From contig NZ_CP109149.1 in NCBI RefSeq assembly GCF_035920345.1, positions 2,542,001 through 2,606,000 of the forward strand: a stretch of DNA of 64,000 nt. The letters run 5' to 3'. This DNA is from Nocardia vinacea. Lineage in GTDB: Bacteria > Actinomycetota > Actinomycetes > Mycobacteriales > Mycobacteriaceae. Below the pieces are notes generated by a model that saw only the letters and a program-made list of their open reading frames with translations, was not told the DNA's origin and did not search any database. The position numbers were made by a program, and so were the translations under genes. Numbering within the stretch: the stretch's first letter is position 1; each line of letters starts with the position of its first letter. This document shows positions 43,784 to 52,348 of this stretch, piece by piece.

Positions 43784-44884
43784 TCAGTGATGTGTGATGC
43801 GGCCGTGGGTGAATGTCGGCGTTGTTCCCGGGTTCGTCCACGCACCGGTCAACTCGCTGGACGGGAAGAACTGGAGGAAACGCGAGTCGCGCTGGCTGCG
43901 ATCGGCCAGCGTCTTCTCGAACACGACCGAGTTGTATTGATCGGCCGTGGCTTCGATGGTGTTGGCATTGAGCACGATCTCCTGCCCCCACTCCGCCGCC
44001 CAGCGCGCCACTCCGGGCAGCCGCGAGTGCTCCGGTGTGAGACATTCGGCGGCGATGACGTTCTCACTGCTCACCCAGATGCCGGTCGAGGTATTGAGGA
44101 CCAGGCTCTGGTTACCGAAGACATGACCCGGCGTCTTCACGACCGCGACGCCCGGGCCGAGGATCACCGAGCCATCGATCGGCAAGAAGGCATCCGGTGC
44201 AATGTCGCGGTACGCGCCGGGCTGGTACCAAGGCTTTTGCAGCGGGTGCAGGTCTGCCATCGCGGCCAGTTCGTCCCGCTGCACGATGACCTTGGCGTTG
44301 GGGAATACCGCTTTCGGCTGCGTTCCGAGGTCGACCTGATGCGCCGTCGTGCCGATCCAGCGTCGCAGGTCCTGGGTGTGCAGGTGGTCGAACATCAAGT
44401 AGTCGACCTCGGCCGGATCGATGCCGAGCCCGGACAGGTGATCGGTCACGGTGGCGTGCTCGACCACCATCCGCCGCGCGGCGATATCCGGGGTACGGCG
44501 GGCGAGCTTGTCGAAATACGGTGTGTGACGGCCGAGTTCGACATCACTCGGCTCGAACAGCAGCACCCGAGGCGTCCCGTCGCTCTCGTGCCAGCGGATC
44601 ACCAGCATCCGGTTCGTGATCGCGAGGAATGGGGCCAGCGCACGGGATGCGCGGAACAGGCCGAACCGCGTCGGATAGGGCAGCGTGACGAGGTCGCACG
44701 TCACCACACTGTCGGGCACCCCCGTGCTCGCGAACTCATCGCGGAAGACCTCGGCCTGACTCCGCGCTGCCGTCAGCCGCGCACCCGGCCCACCGTCGAT
44801 CTTCGACAGGTCGGCCAGACACTCCACACGCGAGCCGATGCCCGCCAGGTCCTCTGCGTCACCTTGTCGCCATGGCAGTTGCAT
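43784..44884 (-). CDS. MBL-fold hydrolase
   Basis: 366 aa. The metal site is FDHLHTQDLRRW (H-x-H-x-x-D), with VVKTPGHVFGNQSLV and a final HGRITHH. GAGG lies 5 nt before the ATG at 44884. It is divergent from the TetR gene, with two operator-like repeats in between, so it is a likely repression target. The natural substrate is unknown. Confidence 0.87.
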   Translation of the reverse strand: MQLPWRQGDAEDLAGIGSRVECLADLSKIDGGPGARLTAARSQAEVFRDEFASTGVPDSVVTCDLVTLPYPTRFGLFRASRALAPFLAITNRMLVIRWHESDGTPRVLLFEPSDVELGRHTPYFDKLARRTPDIAARRMVVEHATVTDHLSGLGIDPAEVDYLMFDHLHTQDLRRWIGTTAHQVDLGTQPKAVFPNAKVIVQRDELAAMADLHPLQKPWYQPGAYRDIAPDAFLPIDGSVILGPGVAVVKTPGHVFGNQSLVLNTSTGIWVSSENVIAAECLTPEHSRLPGVARWAAEWGQEIVLNANTIEATADQYNSVVFEKTLADRSQRDSRFLQFFPSSELTGAWTNPGTTPTFTHGRITHH

Positions 44885-44903
44885 ATCCACCTCGAATCAT
44901 TAA

Positions 44904-44946
44904 TCCCACGGCGTGGGAATAATGAGATTAAACCCACAGCGTGGAA
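44904..44946. promoter_or_regulatory. Two TetR-type operator sites
   Basis: TCCCAC-GGC-GTGGGA at 44904-44918 and CCAC-AGC-GTGG at 44934-44944 are two related inverted repeats with centres 28 bp apart, in the gap between the MBL gene and the TetR gene. The second overlaps possible tetR start codons, which suggests autoregulation. Confidence 0.7.
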
Positions 44947-44964
44947 ATATGCAAGAGTGAGGGC

Positions 44965-45663
44965 ATGCGGGCCACGACCGATGCAGCATCGACCCAGCCG
45001 CCGCGCCGCGGACGGCCACCGAAAGCGCAGGCGCAGCTCTCGCGCACGGCGATACGAGACGCCGCGCTAGCGGTGATCGACGCCGAGGGGATCGGCGCGG
45101 TGAGCATGAGATCCGTCAGCCGCACATTGGGCGTGGACGCCAAGAGCCTGTATCACCACGTCGACGGCAAAGACGACCTGCTCGACACCGTCGCCGAATA
45201 CATCCTCGAGCAACTCCGGATGCCCGAGTCGACGGAATCGATCGAAGCCGACCTGCGCGCGCTGGCATACGAATTCCGCCGTGTCACTCTCGCGCACCCG
45301 GAAGCGGCGACCCTGGTCCTGACGCGTCAGCTCGCATCACTCGCCGGACTCGCCCCGATCGAAGCCGTCCTCACTGTGCTCCGCCGAACCGGGCGAACCC
45401 CCGAAGAAGCAGTCCACCTACTTCGCACCGTCCTGGCCACCCTGGTCGGAACACTGCTCCGCGAAGTCTCCGCCGGACCGACATTCGGCACCGATGACGC
45501 CGACGGAATCGGCGAACGCAGGCACGCGCTCGAAGCATCCGGGCTGCCACAAGTCGCCCTCGCCGCACCCCACTTGGCGCGCTTCGACCGCGAACGCGAG
45601 TTCGAGTACACCGTCGATCTCATCGTCGATGTCATCACTTCTCACCGCAGCGCCGTCGACTGA
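44965..45663 (+). CDS. TetR family transcriptional regulator
   Basis: About 232 aa. The N-terminal HTH is LSRTAIRDAALAVIDAEGIGAVSMRSVSRTLGVDAKSLYHHVDGKDDLLDTVAEYIL, typical TetR/AcrR with the TetR_C-type C-terminal half (AYEFRRVTLAHPEAATLVLTRQ). An ATG at 44965 (after GTGAGGG) or a GTG at 44941 could start it; the latter lies inside an operator repeat. It should repress the divergent MBL/SnoaL operon and itself. Confidence 0.92.
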   Translation: MRATTDAASTQPPRRGRPPKAQAQLSRTAIRDAALAVIDAEGIGAVSMRSVSRTLGVDAKSLYHHVDGKDDLLDTVAEYILEQLRMPESTESIEADLRALAYEFRRVTLAHPEAATLVLTRQLASLAGLAPIEAVLTVLRRTGRTPEEAVHLLRTVLATLVGTLLREVSAGPTFGTDDADGIGERRHALEASGLPQVALAAPHLARFDREREFEYTVDLIVDVITSHRSAVD

Positions 45664-45777
45664 CACCGTCGATGTCGACCTTGGAGAACGCCTGGTTACC
45701 GCCCGTCCGCAACGGCGCTATCGTTGATGCACAGGTCGGGGTGGATGCGCTGACTCGGAGGTGCCGACGAATATTCG

Positions 45778-48700
45778 ATGGACGAACTCGACGAGGCCGC
45801 GACACAGCGAGACCTTCCCACCGGAATCGCGGCGGAACTAGCGGCGGCCGGATTCGGCGACGCGACCGAAATCGGCCGCGGCGGCTTCGGCGTCGTGTAT
45901 TGCTGCTACGAATACGCACTCGAACGCTACGTCGCGGTCAAATTGCTCAGGTCCGAGGTCAGCGGCTCCGAGCGCGAGCAATTCCTCCGGGAACAGCGTG
46001 CATTAGGGCGGCTGTTCGGACACCCCGATATCCTCCAGGTGCTGCAGGTCGACATCACCGCCACCGGCCGCCCCTATATCGTCATGCCGTTCTACGCGTG
46101 CGGCTCGCTCGAGACCGTGCTGCGGGATTCGGGACCGCTGCGGTGGTCGGAGGTGCTTTCGATCGGCGTCAAGATGGCCGCAGCGCTGGCCGCCGCCCAT
46201 GCGATCGGCATCGTGCATCGCGACGTGAAGCCCGGCAATATTCTGCTCACCGATTACGGCGAACCCCAGCTCGCCGACTTCGGCATCGCACAATTCGGCG
46301 ACGGCACCACATCATCCCTGCGCATCGTCCAGGGCACGCCCGCATTCACCGCACCGGAGGTGCTCGGCGGCGCGACGCCCAACCCGATCTCGGATATCTA
46401 CGGCCTCGGCGCTACCTTGCACTGCCTGCTGGCCGGGCAAGCCGCATTCGCACGCCGCACCGGTGAACAACTGGAAGTGCAACTTGCCCGGATCGCCACC
46501 GCCGCCGCACCCACGCTGCGCGATCAGCACATTCCCGCGGCGGTGTGCGCGGCCATCGAGGCGGCCATGGCGGCGAAGCCGGCCGACCGGCCGAAGTCGG
46601 CGATCGAGTTCGGGGAAATGCTGCGGCGGGTCCAACATGAGACCGGCCAGGCGGTGGACGCTCTGGCATTGCCGCCGACAGTCATCGAATCCGGTTCGCC
46701 CACAGCGGTTCCCGTGGCCTCGCACACCCCGGATGTGGCCACACCACCCCCGCCGCCCAGCACGGCAATGAAATTCCGTCCGCCTGCCGCACCCCATACG
46801 ATGATCGCGCGCACGCGGCTGCTCACGCTATTGCGTGACGGCGGCGACCGGCGCCTGACGCTGATCCACGGACCAGCCGGATTCGGCAAAACCACCCTGG
46901 CGCTGCAATGGGCCACAGCGCTGGCGGCCGAGGATGTCCCGGTGGCATGGCTGACAGCCGACCCTGACGACGACAATATCGCCTGGTTTCTCTCCCACCT
47001 GGTCGAGGCAATCCGCCGCGTCGCTCCGGAGCTGGCGCGTGAACTCGGCACGCTATTGGATGAACGATCTTCCGACACTGCAAGATACGTGCTGTCCGCG
47101 CTGATCGACGAAATCCACTCGGGTGGACAGGCGATGGTGCTCGTGATCGATGACTGGCACCGGGTTCACGGCGAAACCACGTGTGCCGCACTGGATTATC
47201 TGCTGGAGCACGGTTGCCATCACCTGCGGCTTGTCATCGCCAGCCGGACCCGGGCGTGTCTGCCGCTGAGTCGGATGCTGGTGCGCGACGAACTGGTCGA
47301 AATCGACGTCGCGGAGCTGCGTTTCGACCCTCACGAAACGGGTGCTTTCCTGGTCGACTCCGGTGGGTTGTCGTTGTCCACCGACGATGTGAACCGCCTG
47401 CAGGAAACGACCGAAGGCTGGCCTGCCGCACTGCAATTGGCTTCGCTGTCGTTGCGCGGCCACGATCATCCCGCCGCATTCATCAACCAACTGACCGGCC
47501 GCCACCGGGCACTCGCCGACTATCTCGCCGAGAACGTGCTCGACTCACTCGAGCCACCGCTGCTGGATTTCCTGCTGGCAACGGCGATCACGGAGCGAGT
47601 GTGCGCCGATCTCGCGGTCCGGCTGACGGACCGATCCGACAGCCAGGAACTACTCGAAGAGATAGCCGACCGAAATCTGTTCCTGCGCCGCCTCGACGAA
47701 GAGGACCAGTGGTTCCAATACCACCACCTGTTCGCCGACTACCTGCGGCGTCGACTGGTCCGCCGTGATCCCACACGCTTGACACAACTGCACCGCCGTG
47801 CGGCCGAGTGGTGCGATGACCACGAGATCGTCCCCGCCGCAGTCGATCACGCACTGGCCGCCGACGATCCGGACTACGCCGCGGATCTGGTCGAACGACG
47901 GGCCATGGACCTCATCGAAGGCTCCCGTATGGCGACGTTCCTCGGCTTGCTCACGAAACTGCCGCAACGCCTGGCGGAGTCGCGGCCGAGGCTACAGATC
48001 TGCCGAGCCTGGGCCAACGTCGGGCTACAGCGCTCCGAACAGGTTCGGCTGGCGCTGGAGCAAGTAGACGCCGCACTCGACGCCGGTGCGGCGACCGGTA
48101 CCGAGGCGACCAAGCTGCGGATCGAGGCGGAAACGGTCGCGGGCGCAGCACAATTCGTCACCGACCGATTCGATGGTCTGCCAGACCTCCTGGCCCGGCA
48201 TCTCGAGGACGCCGACACCCCGTTCACCGCCATCAACGCGGCGAATCTCGCGTCCGTCGATGCGCTCAACCGTTTCGACTTCACCGAGGCCCGCCGCTGG
48301 CAGCAATGGGCAGCCCCATATCACCGTCGTAGCAAAGGTCCGTTCGGGGTGATGTACGGCAGGTGCGTCGCAGGTCTCGCAGCGCTCGAAGAGCTCGACA
48401 TCGCCTCCGCCGAAGAGCATTTCGATGCCGCCATCACCCACACGCGACGCGGCCGCTCGCAAACCTACGGTTCACGGATGTCCGGCGCCCTACTCGGCTC
48501 CATACGCTACGAGCAGGACCGCCTCGACGAAGCCGAGCAACTACTCGATTCGAGCGCTGATCTCGGCCGCCACGGTGGCGCGGTCTGGTTCCTGCTCGCC
48601 AGCTTCGGTACCGGCGCACGCATCAAAGCGATACGCGGCGACCTCGCCGCCGCCGAACAACGCCTGACCGAGGGGGCGGCAATCGCCGAGAACGAGTCAC

Positions 48701-49191
48701 TGCCGCGCTTGGCCGCTCGCATGGTCAACGAACGCATCCGGCTGGGCCTACCGGTTCCACCTGAGGCTCGCGACGCACTCCGGCAGCTGCCGCTATACCG
48801 CAAGCAGGACACAATGATTCACGCCGGCATCGCCGAACTGGAACAGGACTCCGCGATCCGGCTCCTGCTTGCCGACCACTTGGCTGATGAAGCCTGTAAT
48901 CGCGCCGACCAGATGGTGCGCGAGATCGAAACTCAGCATCGACCAAGAGCATTCGTCCAAGCGCAACTGTTGCGGGCGGGTTGCCTGTGGACCGCGGGAC
49001 GCCGCCAGAACGCCAAGGAGGCCGCGCTACCCGCGTTGATGCTGTGCGCTGAACAAGGCCTCGTCCGAACCGTCGTCGATGCTGCACCACACATTTCGGA
49101 GATCCTGACCGAACTGGAACACGACGATGCACCACGGATAGTACTGGAACTTCTCCAGGCCGCCGCGAACTCGTCAGCCTCGAGCCGATGA
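45778..49191 (+). CDS. pknK: PknK-like Ser/Thr protein kinase fused to a MalT/STAND ATPase
   Basis: 1137 aa, close to the 1110 aa of mycobacterial PknK. Kinase domain at residues 1-290: Gly loop GRGGFGVVY, VK in the VAIK position, HRDVKPGNILL (His at 147), DFGIAQFG and APEVL. A linker leads to a STAND-type ATPase with Walker A GPAGFGKTTLAL (from about residue 365), DDWHRVHG as Walker B and a MalT-like arm (GWPAALQLASLSLRGHD, LRRLDEEDQWFQYHHLFADYLRRRL), then helical TPR-like repeats. No LuxR-type HTH is seen at the C-terminus. It may link a signal to transcription through phosphorylation. The start ATG directly follows a CGAATATTCG motif. Confidence 0.92.
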   Translation: MDELDEAATQRDLPTGIAAELAAAGFGDATEIGRGGFGVVYCCYEYALERYVAVKLLRSEVSGSEREQFLREQRALGRLFGHPDILQVLQVDITATGRPYIVMPFYACGSLETVLRDSGPLRWSEVLSIGVKMAAALAAAHAIGIVHRDVKPGNILLTDYGEPQLADFGIAQFGDGTTSSLRIVQGTPAFTAPEVLGGATPNPISDIYGLGATLHCLLAGQAAFARRTGEQLEVQLARIATAAAPTLRDQHIPAAVCAAIEAAMAAKPADRPKSAIEFGEMLRRVQHETGQAVDALALPPTVIESGSPTAVPVASHTPDVATPPPPPSTAMKFRPPAAPHTMIARTRLLTLLRDGGDRRLTLIHGPAGFGKTTLALQWATALAAEDVPVAWLTADPDDDNIAWFLSHLVEAIRRVAPELARELGTLLDERSSDTARYVLSALIDEIHSGGQAMVLVIDDWHRVHGETTCAALDYLLEHGCHHLRLVIASRTRACLPLSRMLVRDELVEIDVAELRFDPHETGAFLVDSGGLSLSTDDVNRLQETTEGWPAALQLASLSLRGHDHPAAFINQLTGRHRALADYLAENVLDSLEPPLLDFLLATAITERVCADLAVRLTDRSDSQELLEEIADRNLFLRRLDEEDQWFQYHHLFADYLRRRLVRRDPTRLTQLHRRAAEWCDDHEIVPAAVDHALAADDPDYAADLVERRAMDLIEGSRMATFLGLLTKLPQRLAESRPRLQICRAWANVGLQRSEQVRLALEQVDAALDAGAATGTEATKLRIEAETVAGAAQFVTDRFDGLPDLLARHLEDADTPFTAINAANLASVDALNRFDFTEARRWQQWAAPYHRRSKGPFGVMYGRCVAGLAALEELDIASAEEHFDAAITHTRRGRSQTYGSRMSGALLGSIRYEQDRLDEAEQLLDSSADLGRHGGAVWFLLASFGTGARIKAIRGDLAAAEQRLTEGAAIAENESLPRLAARMVNERIRLGLPVPPEARDALRQLPLYRKQDTMIHAGIAELEQDSAIRLLLADHLADEACNRADQMVREIETQHRPRAFVQAQLLRAGCLWTAGRRQNAKEAALPALMLCAEQGLVRTVVDAAPHISEILTELEHDDAPRIVLELLQAAANSSASSR

Positions 49192-49348
49192 GCCTCGACC
49201 ACAGCGCCCGGCGGAGGTCCCACACGTCAGGCCCCGCCCATGCAACAGCGCAGTCGCGGCGCATATCCACAGTGCCGTGGCCCCATAAAAACTGTTGCTA
49301 CTCTGAGTTTTTCGATCCGTCGCTCCCTTCGACGGCGAAGCATTCCGA

Positions 49349-49479
49349 TCACCCCTCGCTCCCGGTGACGAATTCCCGGACCGCGTCGGCGAAGCGTTCG
49401 GGTCAGTGGATCCCGGGCCCGCCGGGGTGGGCGAGGCAGACGGGTCCGCTGCCGTACACGTGGTAACGCTGGGCGATGC
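49349..49479 (-). pseudogene. Decayed alpha/beta-hydrolase (N- and C-terminal pieces)
   Basis: One frame reads RYHVYGSGPVCLAHPGGPGIH, stop, then PERFADAVREFVTGSEG, stop. The first part is the oxyanion-hole strand region (HPGGPG) and the second the terminal helix of a prolyl-aminopeptidase-like hydrolase. About 200 residues between them are missing and the junction is a stop codon, so this is an internally deleted gene. Confidence 0.65.
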
Positions 49480-49486
49480 GATCGGA

Positions 49487-49707
49487 ACGCCACCTACGAC
49501 CGCAGCGCCGCCGCCTTCGACAATCCCGACCACGTCGATGTCGTCATCCACAACTACCGGCGGCAACTGAGCCTGGCGCCCGGCGAGCCGCAATACGACG
49601 CCTACTAGCAGCAACTCGCCACCGGACCGGCCATCACCGTGCCCGCCATCACCATCGCCAGCGACTTCGACGGCGCGGCCAAGGACGGAAACCCGATCCG
49701 GCGCTAA
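49487..49707 (+). pseudogene. C-terminal remnant of an alpha/beta-hydrolase with in-frame stop
   Basis: The frame reads YDRSAAAFDNPDHVDVVIHNY, then LSLAPGEPQYDAY followed by a TAG at 49606, then TGPAITVPAITIASDFDGAAKDGNPIRR. This is the late part of an epoxide-hydrolase-like alpha/beta hydrolase, with the P-x-I-T-I-x-S-x-x-D element before the catalytic Asp. The nonsense codon and missing N-terminal half mark it as a remnant. Confidence 0.65.
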
Positions 49708-49751
49708 AGCATCTGGCCGGTGCGTGTTTCCATCACGTTCACTTCTCGGTT

Positions 49752-50108
49752 TCAGTCGGGGTCGGTGCGCTGGTCGAGGGTGTGCTGCAGGTCGATGTTG
49801 AGGCGTTGGGCCTCGGCGAGCTGGTCTTCGAGGATCACGATGCGGCACGCCGCCTCGAGGGCGTTACCGGCATCGACGAGCTCGCGCACTCGCCCGGCGA
49901 TACGCAACTGGTAGCGCGAGTAGCGCCGGTGCCCACCCGCCGAACGTTGCGGGGTCAAAAGTTCGGCGGTGTCGAGGCCGCGCAGAAACGCTTGGGTGAC
50001 ACCGAGTATCTCCGCGGCGCGTCCCATGCTGTAGGCCGGGTAATCATCGTCATCGAGTTTGTCCGCGGCGCCGGGACCGTCGGCCGGATTCGGGTTCGGT
50101 TGCTGCAC
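49752..50108 (-). CDS. MerR-like regulator, paralogue 1
   Basis: 118 aa. The HTH is DYPAYSMGRAAEILGVTQAFLRGLDTAELLTPQRSAGGHRRYSRYQLRIAGRVRELVDAG, the MerR wing (GGHRRY) included, then a helix (LEDQLAEAQRLN) in place of a ligand domain. GTG at 50108 with GAGAGG 4 nt upstream is preferred because the acidic DDDDYPAY block is shared with paralogue 2 at 52349. A GC-rich hairpin sits 24 nt upstream of the start. Lacks an effector domain, so it may act as a simple DNA-bending dimer. Confidence 0.85.
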   Translation of the reverse strand: MQQPNPNPADGPGAADKLDDDDYPAYSMGRAAEILGVTQAFLRGLDTAELLTPQRSAGGHRRYSRYQLRIAGRVRELVDAGNALEAACRIVILEDQLAEAQRLNIDLQHTLDQRTDPD

Positions 50109-50132
50109 AGCACCTCTCGGGTTCAACACCGA

Positions 50133-50162
50133 CAGGCCCCGGCGCATGTGCGCCGGGGCCTG
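50133..50162 (-). promoter_or_regulatory. SD-proximal hairpin in the MerR1 leader
   Basis: CAGGCCCCGGCGCA (50133-50146) is perfectly inverted at 50149-50162. In the leader of the MerR-like gene at 49752 it lies just upstream of the ribosome site. An equivalent hairpin lies at 52684-52716 before the paralogue. Confidence 0.6.
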
Positions 50163-50311
50163 GGATCTACGAAGGGGGGATTGACATTAACTCTGTTCAC
50201 CGGCCGCGCGGGCCGATGTCCTACACCGCACCCGACACTTCCCGGGACGCGGAACTGATAAATGACTACTCAGTGAGCACCACCTCCTGGATTACCGGTC
50301 CTATCCGCGTA

Positions 50312-50360
50312 ACTTCTCGGTCTTGCTTCTTCGCTGTTACTTCTCGGTCGTGCTTCTTCG
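50312..50360. repeat. Tandem direct repeat, 27-bp period
   Basis: ACTTCTCGGTC-TGCTTCTTCG occurs at 50312-50333 and again at 50339-50360 with one mismatch, a 27-bp period. It lies in the long leader region upstream of the MerR-like gene; a looser repeat of ACTTCATCTT-type units occurs in the corresponding region at 52830-52860. Confidence 0.6.
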
Positions 50361-50505
50361 TCCCCCTCCGGCGGTCCGGCCGAGGGCACCGGATTCTCTT
50401 CTCCGCCGGAGGGGACGGTGGAACCTCATGTTCCGGGCAGTTCACCTACCCGGCCACTGGACTCATCAATTCGAACGACAGCGACTGTATACCGGCCCTC
50501 GCGGA

Positions 50506-50598
50506 ATGTCTACACCCGACACAACAGATTTTCGTCTACCGGTGCAGGGGATTATTTTGCATGAGGTAGACGGTTTCGGACCATTGCGACCGGGGTAG
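50506..50598 (+). other. Short ORF candidate within a conserved element
   Basis: A 30-codon frame starts MSTPDTTDFRLPVQ and ends at TAG 36 bp before the anti-sigma-like gene. The first nine residues correspond to MSTADTEDF at 53007, in a DNA block with 26 of 29 identical bases. Ribosome site weak. It may be a leader peptide or simply a conserved DNA element; coding status undecided. Confidence 0.35.
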
Positions 50599-50633
50599 AT
50601 CCGGTGCACCCGAGCAGTGACGCAGGAGGGGTG

Positions 50634-51065
50634 ATGGTCATGACGACACCGGTGCTCGATGATCTGCACTGCGACGTGGACCGCAGCGTTGCGATGGATC
50701 TCGATCTCGACCTGATCGCGCCCGCGCGGGCGCGGGCGATGGTGCGCGAGTTGCTGGCGCCGCTGTCGGAGATAGTGGTCATCGACGCGATCCAAGTGTT
50801 CGACGAGCTGGCCGCCAACGCCCGCCGCCACGGACGGGCACCACGGCGAGCCCGGGTATCACTGCGTGCGGACCGGCCGTTGTTGCGCATAGAAGTAGAA
50901 GACACCGGCCCCGGTGTCCCCCATCTGCGCACCCCGGACGGTACCGGCGGGCGCGGCATGATCCTGATCGACCGACTCGCCACAGCATGGGCCTACACCC
51001 GCTACCACGGACACAAGACCGTGTGGGCCGAGATCGCTGTGGACCGGCACCGACATCCAGCGTGA
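50634..51065 (+). CDS. ATP-binding anti-sigma-like protein (HATPase_c, RsbW type)
   Basis: About 143 aa single GHKL ATPase domain. N-box-like AIQVFDELAANARRHG (the Asn of the N box), then IEVEDTGPGVP (D-x-G-x-G), then GGRGMILIDRLA and the final KTVWAEI. This is the RsbW/SpoIIAB-like class found in many actinobacteria, which can act as anti-sigma factors or kinases of STAS antagonists. AGGAGG precedes starts at 50634 and 50640. No cognate sigma or STAS gene is adjacent. Confidence 0.88.
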   Translation: MVMTTPVLDDLHCDVDRSVAMDLDLDLIAPARARAMVRELLAPLSEIVVIDAIQVFDELAANARRHGRAPRRARVSLRADRPLLRIEVEDTGPGVPHLRTPDGTGGRGMILIDRLATAWAYTRYHGHKTVWAEIAVDRHRHPA

Positions 51066-51077
51066 CCGGTGGTCGGA

Positions 51078-51230
51078 TCAGCGACCCGCCCGCCGACGCG
51101 CCGCCTGGTCGCTGTCGGCCTGATATCGACGCAGCCCCTCGTCGGAGACCCGCGCATACTTCGCGAGGCTGCGTACCGAGGTATGTCCCGACAGCTTCAA
51201 GTAGGCCACTATCTGCGGTGACTTCTTAGG
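51078..51230 (-). pseudogene. C-terminal remnant of a tyrosine recombinase
   Basis: The frame ends SPQIVAYLKLSGHTSVRSLAKYARVSDEGLRRYQADSDQ, the last helix region of phage-type integrases with the catalytic Tyr in LAKYARVS. Upstream of about 51230 the sequence no longer matches an integrase. Only the last 50 residues remain. Confidence 0.6.
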
Positions 51231-51422
51231 CGCCGGATCGGGCGGATTTACTCCTCGCCCCCTCCCCGGGGGAGTCGTCGCTTCGCCGGCGGTCGCGGCC
51301 GGATGCGGGAATCCGAGTTCGGCTGGGACGGCGAAACGGGCGCGGTCTGCGTCGTGGTTGGCTCGCCCGGCCCCCAGTCCGCTCTCCCTTTTCGGATGCT
51401 GTCTGCCGGGCCTCGGAAAGCA

Positions 51423-51450
51423 AGAAACCCGCGCCGTGGGGCGGGTTTCT
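51423..51450. terminator. Hairpin AGAAACCCGC / GCGGGTTTCT
   Basis: 10-bp perfect stem with an 8-nt loop, preceded by GGAAAGCAAG. The same flank and stem recur at 51967, so the two are copies. Confidence 0.6.
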
Positions 51451-51519
51451 GCCCGCCGGGGAAGGTGAGCCGGACCGGGACGGATGCGACCTTTGGCTGC
51501 CGGTGACCCACCACGCTTT

Positions 51520-51930
51520 TGACGTGGGACCACCGGTTCGCTCGGCAAGCAGTATCTGCTGGCCTTCCGCACGATTCACAAGCTGGCACTGCCGGACCGC
51601 TTCCTGCGGCGGACCGCCGACGACGCCCCCGAGACCTCCTCGGAGCGCAAATTCGCCGGACTGTCGCGGGTGACGCTGCCGACCGCCGATCAGTGGGCCC
51701 AACACCATTGGCCCGGAATCGATCCGCAGACCGGTCACCGGCGCGGCCTGCGCTCGGCCCTGGCCGAGGCCAAGGTCGCACTGAAGGAGAAAGCGCGCCA
51801 CGAGAAGCAGGTGCTACGTGAGACCAGGCGGACCCTGAAGGACAAGGCCCTCCAGGAGAAGCAGCTCTTGCGCCGCAAAGCGATGCGCGAGAAGGAGATC
51901 AGGCGGGCACGGCAGCAGCCGCGGGCCTAG
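51520..51930 (+). pseudogene. N-terminally truncated protein with a Lys/Glu coiled-coil tail
   Basis: The frame is open from about 51520 but has no start codon with ribosome site; it reads GKQYLLAFRTIHKLALPDRFLRR, then LPTADQWAQHHWPGID and a charged tail. The tail contains two 18-residue repeats, LKEKARHEKQVLRETRRT and LKDKALQEKQLLRRKAMR. I do not recognise the family. A GTG at 51670 could start an 86-aa version. Confidence 0.4.
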
Positions 51931-51966
51931 CGGTGAGCGTGCCTGACGCGATCCCTTTGGAAAGCA

Positions 51967-51995
51967 AGAAACCCGCGCGGATCGCGCGGGTTTCT
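51967..51995 (-). terminator. Terminator of the cold-shock gene
   Basis: AGAAACCCGCGC (51967-51978) is perfectly inverted at 51984-51995 with loop GGATC, 14 bp past the cold-shock stop. It is followed on the minus strand by TTGCTTTCC. Confidence 0.8.
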
Positions 51996-52008
51996 GGTTT
52001 GTCGGCTC

Positions 52009-52212
52009 CTAGATGGCGCGGACGCTCTGGGCCTGCGGGCCCTTCTGGCCCTGGCCGACCTCGAACTCGACACGCTGACCCTCGTCGAGGGACTTGTAGC
52101 CGGAGCCGGAAATCTCGGAGTAGTGGACGAAAACGTCGGGACCGCCCTCGTCTTGGGCGATGAACCCGAAGCCCTTTTCGCCGTTAAACCACTTCACACT
52201 GCCTTGCGACAT
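52009..52212 (-). CDS. cspA: Cold-shock protein CspA family
   Basis: 67 aa single cold-shock domain. RNP1 is KGFGFI and RNP2 VFVHYS. RNA chaperone that melts secondary structure. The start at 52212 (MSQGSVKWF) is standard for the family; the ribosome site (AGGAAG) is about 13 nt upstream, somewhat far. It sits between the two MerR-like paralogues. Confidence 0.96.
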   Translation of the reverse strand: MSQGSVKWFNGEKGFGFIAQDEGGPDVFVHYSEISGSGYKSLDEGQRVEFEVGQGQKGPQAQSVRAI

Positions 52213-52348
52213 ACTGTTTGTTTTACTTCCTGTAGCGAGCCGGGCGATCACTTCAACAACCCGTGCTCACCGCTAAGCATGCCACACTCCCAGGCGTCAC
52301 CCCGAAACGGCACCCTCGACCGTGGCGGCGAGCCCGCCGGTACAGTGC

